From the NCBI GenBank assembly GCA_025194985.1, contig JAOANE010000031.1:1-64000 (forward strand): 64,000 nt of DNA, written 5' to 3'. The number at the start of each line of letters is the position of its first letter. The stretch's first letter is position 1. The notes below the pieces were generated by a model. The model saw only the letters and a list, made by a program, of their open reading frames with translations. It ran no database searches and was not told the DNA's origin. Positions 59,122 through 64,000 of the stretch are shown in pieces. The stretch is from Regnicoccus frigidus (GTDB taxonomy: Bacteria > Cyanobacteriota > Cyanobacteriia > PCC-6307 > Cyanobiaceae). The translations under genes and the position numbers were made by a program.

Positions 59122-59196
59122 TGGGCTTCTCCTGGCCAAGTCTGGCCAATAGGGAAGCTCTCATAAGGACTGGTTCAGTTTTTAGGGTCCACGTCA

Positions 59197-59200
59197 GCTC
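59197..59200. repeat. Right copy of 4-bp target duplication of the IS
   Basis: GCTC directly outside the right IS end, matching 57956-57959. Confidence 0.8.
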
Positions 59201-59213
59201 CATCAAACGAAAA

Positions 59214-59241
59214 TGACGTCATGATGATCGAAACTGACGTC
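59214..59241 (+). repeat. Two TGACGTC motifs just upstream of ppx
   Basis: TGACGTCA (59214-59221, palindromic) and TGACGTC (59235-59241) lie 21 bp apart between the IS end and the ppx ATG at 59252. The IS ends begin with the same TGACGT. This may be an operator for ppx or coincidence or traces of earlier IS ends. Confidence 0.4.
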
Positions 59242-59251
59242 TGGCTGATCG

Positions 59252-60802
59252 ATGAAACTCGCCGCGATCGATATTGGGACGAACTCCATTCACATGATCA
59301 TCGTGGAGGCGATCGCCGAGCGGAATTTCAAAGTGATTGAGCGCGAAAAAGAGATGGTCAAGCTGGGGAGTGGGGTTTTCGCAACCAGGCAAATCGGCGA
59401 TCGCGCCTTTGAAACTGGCTTAGACGTGATCAAGCGCTATGTGCGGTTCGCTGAACAGGTTGGCGTTGATCAGGTGATAACCGCCGCAACCAGCGCCATA
59501 CGCGAAGCGCAGAATGGTGAAGCCTTTTTAAGCGATGTGGAGAGCCGCAGTGGGCTGACTCCCCGGATGATTTCCGGCAAAGAGGAAGCCCGTCTGATTC
59601 TCTTGGCCGTTCGTAATTCAATCGCACTTGGCGTGGATAAAGCCCTCATCTTTGATATCGGTGGCGGCAGCACGGAAGCTGTGATTGGTGATCGGCAAAA
59701 CCTGCTTTTCAGCAAGAGCCTGCAGTTGGGAGTGCTTCGCCTACTCGATATGTTTGAAGATCAAGGTCCCGTAGGTAGTGAGGCTTGCCACCTTCTTGAA
59801 GCACACATCCAGGCTTTGGCCCAGCAGACAATCGACCAGATTCGAGTCATCGGTTTCGACCGGGTGATTGGTACCTCGGGCTCCATTCGTACGCTAGGAG
59901 AGGCAGCCAATCTTCTGGCCGGCGGCGATTCTTGGCAATCGGTGAATGCCGAAACAGTTCAACTCAAAGACATCGAACGCCTGACGCATGAATTGCTGAA
60001 AATCAAAGCAGCAGATCGCGCCAAGTTCGATGGAATTAGCGAGAAACGAGCCGATGCTATCCAACTGGGCGGCGTCTTACTCATGCAGTTGTTGAACATG
60101 GTTGGCGCCCAAGAAATCACCCTTTGCGATGCGTCTCTGCGTGAGGGAATGATTTTAAACTATCTTGAGCAACACACGCACAGGGTCACATCCTTTCCGG
60201 CTTATACGAATCTACGCGATCGGAAGGTGGCTCAACTGGCCCTGAAATATGATTCCGATTGGCAGAGAAATGAACACGTTTCCAGCTTGGCATTACAGCT
60301 TTTCGACCAAACCCAAAAGCTTCATTCCTACACCCTATTCGAGCGCAATCTGCTGCGATTTTCCGCCCTACTTCATGATATCGGCATGTACATATCTTTC
60401 CGGAAACACCACAAAAACTCGCGAGATATTATTAAGCGGACAATTCCACGGGGCTTTACCGATGAAGAAACGTCATTGATCGCCATTTTGATGCGTTACC
60501 ACTGCAAAGCGGCTCCAACCAAACGGCATAAACGCTTCAAGAAGTTGTCAAAAGCACATCGCCAGATGATTCGAGTTCTCTCAGGTCTACTTCGAGTCGC
60601 AATCAGTCTGGACAAAACCAAGACCGGGCGCGTTCAGTCCTTGTCTTGTCAGCTATCAGAAAACACGATGAAGATCGGAGTCTTAGGCACTGGCAACCTT
60701 GATCTGGAACTTTGGGCCGCCCGGCGCGATCGCCAGGTGCTGGCCAAAGCCCTCGATCGCAACATTGAGTTTCACCAACTTCCCTGTTTCCCCTCGTCCT
60801 GA
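59252..60802 (+). CDS. ppx: Exopolyphosphatase/pppGpp phosphatase (Ppx/GppA family)
   Basis: A 516-residue ASKHA-fold phosphatase hydrolysing polyphosphate or pppGpp. The first motif DIGTNSIHMI (Asp7) and the second FDIGGGSTEAVI are intact; ATSAIREAQN, ISGKEEARLI and GTSGSIRTLGEAA are also typical. The C-terminal part has an HD-like region (LLHDIGMYISFRKHHKNSRDII). The gene is less GC-rich than the core genes and its sequence does not resemble the Ppx I expect from picocyanobacteria, so I suspect horizontal acquisition. It lies directly downstream of the IS element. Ppx and GppA activities cannot be told apart by sequence. Confidence 0.9.
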   Translation: MKLAAIDIGTNSIHMIIVEAIAERNFKVIEREKEMVKLGSGVFATRQIGDRAFETGLDVIKRYVRFAEQVGVDQVITAATSAIREAQNGEAFLSDVESRSGLTPRMISGKEEARLILLAVRNSIALGVDKALIFDIGGGSTEAVIGDRQNLLFSKSLQLGVLRLLDMFEDQGPVGSEACHLLEAHIQALAQQTIDQIRVIGFDRVIGTSGSIRTLGEAANLLAGGDSWQSVNAETVQLKDIERLTHELLKIKAADRAKFDGISEKRADAIQLGGVLLMQLLNMVGAQEITLCDASLREGMILNYLEQHTHRVTSFPAYTNLRDRKVAQLALKYDSDWQRNEHVSSLALQLFDQTQKLHSYTLFERNLLRFSALLHDIGMYISFRKHHKNSRDIIKRTIPRGFTDEETSLIAILMRYHCKAAPTKRHKRFKKLSKAHRQMIRVLSGLLRVAISLDKTKTGRVQSLSCQLSENTMKIGVLGTGNLDLELWAARRDRQVLAKALDRNIEFHQLPCFPSS

Positions 60803-61188
60803 TCGCGTGCTGGACCATAAAGAGAGCACGGCGAAGGCGCTCATCAGCTTGCGTACCTGCTTTTTAAGCAGGTACGCAAGAACAGGCAATCCAGTCCTGG
60901 CAAAGGTTTAGGGAAGGGCTCGTTAGTACTGGACAGTGGCCAACGACCGGATTGGACAGCAAATCCGCTGGGCAGAAACCAGGGACCAGCAACCAAAAGC
61001 CATCCACCTCACCCAATGACCAAAACCCGAAACTTGGCGAAGGCCTGCAACCTGAAACCAGCTAGTTGAAGGCTGCAGGCCAGGGCGAGAGCGAATAAGA
61101 ACGCAAGGGCCCAATCGCTAGATCACCGAACTCAACCAAGACTCAGGTCAAGACTAGACATAAGACCAAGATGCGAACCATGAGGCAC
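60803..61188. other. Non-coding stretch between ppx and the J-domain gene
   Basis: 386 bases without a visible gene. It contains a strong hairpin (60848-60880) and a second, weaker one (GGCCTGCAACC at 61042, GGCTGCAGGCC at 61071). Between 60960 and 61170 the plus strand is unusually rich in A and C runs (repeated ACCA and CCAA groups), with no clear repeat unit. ppx and the J-domain gene converge here, so at least one terminator would be expected. Confidence 0.55.
60848..60880 (+). terminator. Perfect 15-bp hairpin downstream of ppx (possible bidirectional terminator)
   Basis: CTTGCGTACCTGCTT (60848-60862) pairs perfectly with AAGCAGGTACGCAAG (60866-60880) around a 3-base loop TTT. No T run follows on the plus strand, so classic intrinsic termination is uncertain; it could act as a 3'-end stabiliser, or be a mobile palindrome. 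Position 45 bp after the ppx stop supports a role at the transcript end. Confidence 0.5.
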
Positions 61189-62229
61189 TCAGGCCTTAGC
61201 GCGATAGAGCTCCTTCAGCAACTGGTAGGCCTCGTTAAGGCGGCGCATCGCATCGGCGCTGCCGCCGGCGTCGGGATGGTGATTCAAGGCCTGCTCGCGG
61301 TAAGCCTCTCTGATCTGATTGAGACTGAGGCGATGCCCGGTCTGGGTGGGCAGGTTCAGCTGACGCAGGGCCCCCTGCAGCGTCATGGTGTGCTCCAGGG
61401 TCTGGAAGGAGGTGCCGCGATGCCGGCGGCGGAAGCGGTGCACAAAACGACGGATCAAGGTGGGGATCCGCAGCGTCAGGGTTTCGGTGCTGAAGGGATC
61501 CTCCAGCAATCCGGCAGCCACCATCACCCGATCGAAACTGGCCGGCCCTGCAGGCCAGGCGGGAATGACACCGAGAATCCACTGCTCAGCCAACGACCAG
61601 GTGAACGGGCGGCCATCGGATTGGTCGGACTGGGGCCAGATCTCCTGGGCCAGCCAGATCATGGAGGCCTCCAGCACCGCCGCATTGGCCTCGGTGCCAT
61701 AAAGACTGAGCCAATGCTCCCTTGTAGCCAGCAAGGCTTGATCCAGATCGATCGGGGCCAACGGCGGCAGCGGTTCCTGGCTCCGCACCGACCCTGTCGC
61801 TCGGGGATGCAGGCTCTGCCGCAAGCGGTCGGATTTCTGCTTGACAAATCCGGGCAGATCGATTCCTGAGCCTCTGCCCCGTGATCCTGCAGGAGGCTGC
61901 GGATCAGCGGCTCGCGTGGTCTCCGGAGCTAGCAAGCCCTCAGCACCTAGCGGAGTGCTAGCCGCTTCGAAGTCGAACACCAGTTCGGCTTGGTGACTGT
62001 TGGCCAGGAGCACGAGAGAACCATTCTCATGCAAGACGAGCGCTTCTTGGTTGTCGTCTTCAGTCTCGAGATCTTCCTCACTGCTGAACAGATGGTTGAG
62101 AAGTCGCTCCAGTGCATCGCCCCGTTTGCGATACCCCCACTCGCTGCAGAGCTGATCAAACTGCGCAAGACGATCCAATGGCAGATCGAGGCTGAAGCGC
62201 TTTCGTATCGGTCGTTCAGCTTCAGCCAC
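61189..62229 (-). CDS. J-domain protein with N-terminal helical region
   Basis: A 346-residue protein whose J domain is at the extreme C-terminus: helix II residues around IREAYREQALNHHPDAGGS with HPD at about 318-320, then RRLNEAYQLLKELY as helix III. The HPD motif is what stimulates Hsp70 (DnaK) ATPase. The N-terminal 55 residues (RKRFSLDLPLDRLAQFDQLCSEWGYRKRGDALERLLNHLF, by position 9-48) resemble a small ribbon-helix-helix-like DNA-binding segment, and the middle is low complexity. A C-terminal J domain in a larger, otherwise unknown protein is common in cyanobacteria; the client is unknown. Confidence 0.82.
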   Translation of the reverse strand: MAEAERPIRKRFSLDLPLDRLAQFDQLCSEWGYRKRGDALERLLNHLFSSEEDLETEDDNQEALVLHENGSLVLLANSHQAELVFDFEAASTPLGAEGLLAPETTRAADPQPPAGSRGRGSGIDLPGFVKQKSDRLRQSLHPRATGSVRSQEPLPPLAPIDLDQALLATREHWLSLYGTEANAAVLEASMIWLAQEIWPQSDQSDGRPFTWSLAEQWILGVIPAWPAGPASFDRVMVAAGLLEDPFSTETLTLRIPTLIRRFVHRFRRRHRGTSFQTLEHTMTLQGALRQLNLPTQTGHRLSLNQIREAYREQALNHHPDAGGSADAMRRLNEAYQLLKELYRAKA

Positions 62230-62264
62230 GACTGCTCCTACCTCTGCTCACCGGCGGCGCAGAT

Positions 62265-63995
62265 CTAGCGCTCCATCATCTGGTTGAGAAAATCCTGCTG
62301 GGCAGTGGCGGCCTGCTGATAGCGATCCAGCAACGACTGGGTGACCTGGGGAGTGTCCCGGTTGCCTGGGAGGCCTGGAGTTGTTTGAGGCAGGCCACGG
62401 TTCAGCCGGGGCAAGGGTAAGGGTGGTAAGGGCTGCATCCAGGCGGGGATCACGGCCGGACGGCCCAGAGGCAGGAGGGGAGGCCTGGGAGTTGCCGGGG
62501 AGGGATTGACCCTGGGTGTGGCTGGCCTGACTGGCCTGTTGGCCGCCGGCGCGGGTGCGGGGGCAGGGGCCACGACAGGCGGTCTGGCGGTGCCGGCCAC
62601 GGCCGGGGGAGCTGGAGGAGCTGTCCTTTTTCTCGCTGCTGCTGCTGCCGCTTCGGCGCGGGCAACCTCCACCTGGCGCTCGCGCTGACGCAGCTGGGCG
62701 AGCTGAGAGGCCGGAACAACACTGAGTAAGTGGCCAGGCGTGGCATCAGCCGGATAAACCAGGCTCACCCTCAGCGGATTGTTCACCCCGGGGGAGATGT
62801 TGAGTGAACCCAGGGAAAGGCTTTCCCCGGATTGCATGCCCACGTGAACTTCGCGGTAGCCCTCGCTGGTTTCGATGCCGATCGAACCGCGAAAGGCGGT
62901 GAATTGCTTGCCAGGAGCTGTCGGATGGCTGAGAACCAACTCGTAGGGCCCGCTGCCTTTGAGATCGAGATTGACATCAAAACGCACGCCGTAGGTGCCG
63001 ATGTTGTCGAGAGCCGAATCCAGCATGCGGCTGGCCAGCTGATTCACCTGGACGTCACGGGTTCCGAAATTGTGGCGAGGGGTGCTGGTGAGCGGCACAT
63101 GCAGTGGACCGCTGCTGAGATCGTGGCTGAGACGGGCCTCATAGGCATCACCGAGGGCCACACCACCGACCCGGGAGAACACCCTGCCATCATTGATTTT
63201 GGGCAACATATCTAGATAGGTGCGGCCTGGAGCAAGCACACCCTGATCAAGGACGGCAATCAGGTCGGCATCGGTCTTGGGATCCTCCGCAGCGATGACC
63301 GCCATCTGGAACGGTCCGTCGCTGCGCCCCCGCAACAGGCCGTTGGCAATGCCACGGGCCGGCAGCCGGGTGTGGAAGAGAACGGCCCGGCTCTTGGGAG
63401 GGATCACGAAGCTTGCAGGCATCTTCGAATCCAGTTGATTGCGCAGCATGATCACGGCTGTGGCATCACCCGGTCCGGTGTTCCAGGGCCGCGGCCCCAA
63501 CGGCTTCACTCCCATCAGGTGGTTGCCTAAATAGGGAGCCTCGAAACTGTTGCGAACAGCACCACGGTCGAACTCCAGGGCGACAGGCTTCGCCCCCGGA
63601 TTGATCACGATGGTGGCAATCGTCAGCTTGCCGCGCACATAGCGTCCGCCCAGGCGGCTGGCATCTTCAGGGAAATACTTGTGATGGGCATGCAGGCCAA
63701 ATTCACCGTTGAAGGTGAAGGTGGCATTGTCGAGCCGTTGGCCGGTCTCCCGGGCCCAGGCGGAACCCGGTGCGGTGTTGATCAAGATGCCGGGTCCGAA
63801 CACCTCCTCCGGCTGATTGGAGTGGAGCACGGGCACCTTGTTGAAGGTGCCATTGAGGGGGCGGGCAGACTGGCCCGCCATCAGCGAGACATAGGCCTGG
63901 GCCGGAGCGACCTGAAGAACGGCGGCGCCGGAGAGGGCCACGGTGAGGGAAAGAACGCATCCCCTGGAGACGGCAAAGTCGTTTCTGAAATTCAA
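62265..63995 (-). CDS. DUF3370 exported protein (start may lie beyond the window)
   Basis: About 576 residues from the TTG at 63995; the frame is still open at the window edge, so the real start may be upstream. A signal peptide (VLSLTVALSGAAVLQVAPAQA) is present. The body matches DUF3370 of cyanobacteria: ARPLNGTFNKVPVLHSNQPEEV, GILINTAPGSAWARETGQ, the LFHTRLPARGIANGLLRGRSDGPF region and a beta-rich C-terminal half. After residue 445 the sequence becomes a Pro/Ala-rich low-complexity tail (many APAPAPA-like runs), ending with a helical LDRYQQAATAQQDFL. Function unknown; location periplasmic or outer-membrane is inferred. Confidence 0.8.
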   Translation of the reverse strand: MNFRNDFAVSRGCVLSLTVALSGAAVLQVAPAQAYVSLMAGQSARPLNGTFNKVPVLHSNQPEEVFGPGILINTAPGSAWARETGQRLDNATFTFNGEFGLHAHHKYFPEDASRLGGRYVRGKLTIATIVINPGAKPVALEFDRGAVRNSFEAPYLGNHLMGVKPLGPRPWNTGPGDATAVIMLRNQLDSKMPASFVIPPKSRAVLFHTRLPARGIANGLLRGRSDGPFQMAVIAAEDPKTDADLIAVLDQGVLAPGRTYLDMLPKINDGRVFSRVGGVALGDAYEARLSHDLSSGPLHVPLTSTPRHNFGTRDVQVNQLASRMLDSALDNIGTYGVRFDVNLDLKGSGPYELVLSHPTAPGKQFTAFRGSIGIETSEGYREVHVGMQSGESLSLGSLNISPGVNNPLRVSLVYPADATPGHLLSVVPASQLAQLRQRERQVEVARAEAAAAAARKRTAPPAPPAVAGTARPPVVAPAPAPAPAANRPVRPATPRVNPSPATPRPPLLPLGRPAVIPAWMQPLPPLPLPRLNRGLPQTTPGLPGNRDTPQVTQSLLDRYQQAATAQQDFLNQMMER

Positions 63996-64000
63996 GCGAT

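Larger units (their letters stand above)
57960..59196 (-). mobile_element. IS3-family (IS407-like) insertion sequence, apparently complete
   Basis: 1237 bp bounded by ends TGACGTGACCC (left, inward) and TGACGTGGACCC (right, inward), imperfect beyond the first ten bases. The flanks carry a 4-bp target duplication GCTC (57956-57959 and 59197-59200), typical for the IS407 group. It encodes two overlapping frames, orfA and orfB, with a slippery heptamer between them, and both look intact, so recent insertion and activity are plausible. Confidence 0.88.

Noticed and set aside
58010..59206. A single long transposase frame of nearly 400 residues starting upstream of orfA
   Set aside because: The first 120 residues are the -1 frame of orfA and not transposase-like; expression by frameshifting explains the gene better.
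1..64000. CRISPR array
   Set aside because: No series of identical 25-40 bp repeats with regular spacers was seen anywhere; the short tandem repeats noted are of other kinds.

Overview
The window is chromosomal DNA of a GC-rich unicellular cyanobacterium, most likely a picocyanobacterium of the Cyanobium/Synechococcus type. The evidence is psbA (photosystem II D1, Gln130 form), an allophycocyanin alpha-B-type gene (apcD), ndhD, the CemA-like proton-extrusion gene pxcA, a Psb32/TPM protein, a complex C cofactor-assembly protein, glgA, and menD-menB, which in cyanobacteria serve phylloquinone synthesis. Genes are tightly packed, with many 1 to 8 nt overlaps and very short gaps.

Layout. 1-6.7 kb, plus strand: the 3' part of a tamB-like gene, a ROK-family kinase, proA, folB and a lipase-like hydrolase, probably co-transcribed. 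6.7-14.4 kb, minus: an M3 oligopeptidase, ndhD, thrB, glk, thrS. 14.5-19.1 kb: a TM2 protein, a GH104-type muramidase, trpS behind an RG-rich protein of unknown function, and a CDF metal transporter followed by a protein of unknown function. 19.3-24.4 kb: a DUF697 protein with a degenerate GTPase region, psbA with a palindrome-rich upstream region and a clear terminator, a DUF4336 protein, then lepB and a DUF760 protein. 24.4-31.5 kb, plus: menD, menB, an L,D-transpeptidase, glgA, a membrane protein and murF. 31.5-38.9 kb: glmU, aroA, upp, a pentapeptide-repeat protein, a COG0523 metallochaperone-like GTPase, purS-purQ and a 2-Cys peroxiredoxin. 39-41 kb: a small protein, an AT-rich gap with a MITE-like element, tRNA-Met and an M23 peptidase. 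41.3-48.2 kb: a minus-strand run TerB/psb32-like/pxcA/cobU/trmL, then the complex C assembly gene and lptC-metG. 48.2-57.2 kb: an FAD oxidoreductase, a ribonuclease II-type gene behind rpmG and rpsR, pheT, an RlmD-type methyltransferase and apcD.

57.2-61.2 kb is the one clearly accessory region. It has long non-coding stretches, a complete IS3-family (IS407-like) insertion sequence with a 4-bp target duplication and a canonical -1 frameshift heptamer, a ppx gene whose base composition differs from the core genes, and a 15-bp perfect hairpin. The window ends with a J-domain protein and a DUF3370 protein.

Most of the window is core housekeeping and photosynthesis sequence, and I see no convincing new multi-gene system. 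The items most worth a second look are the MITE-like element at 39.7 kb, the palindrome array in the putative psbA promoter, the ppx/IS island, the degenerate GTPase-like DUF697 protein, and three places where the reading frame appears to carry one surplus base at or near a gene start. Promoter positions, transfer and regulation are inferences from sequence reading alone.
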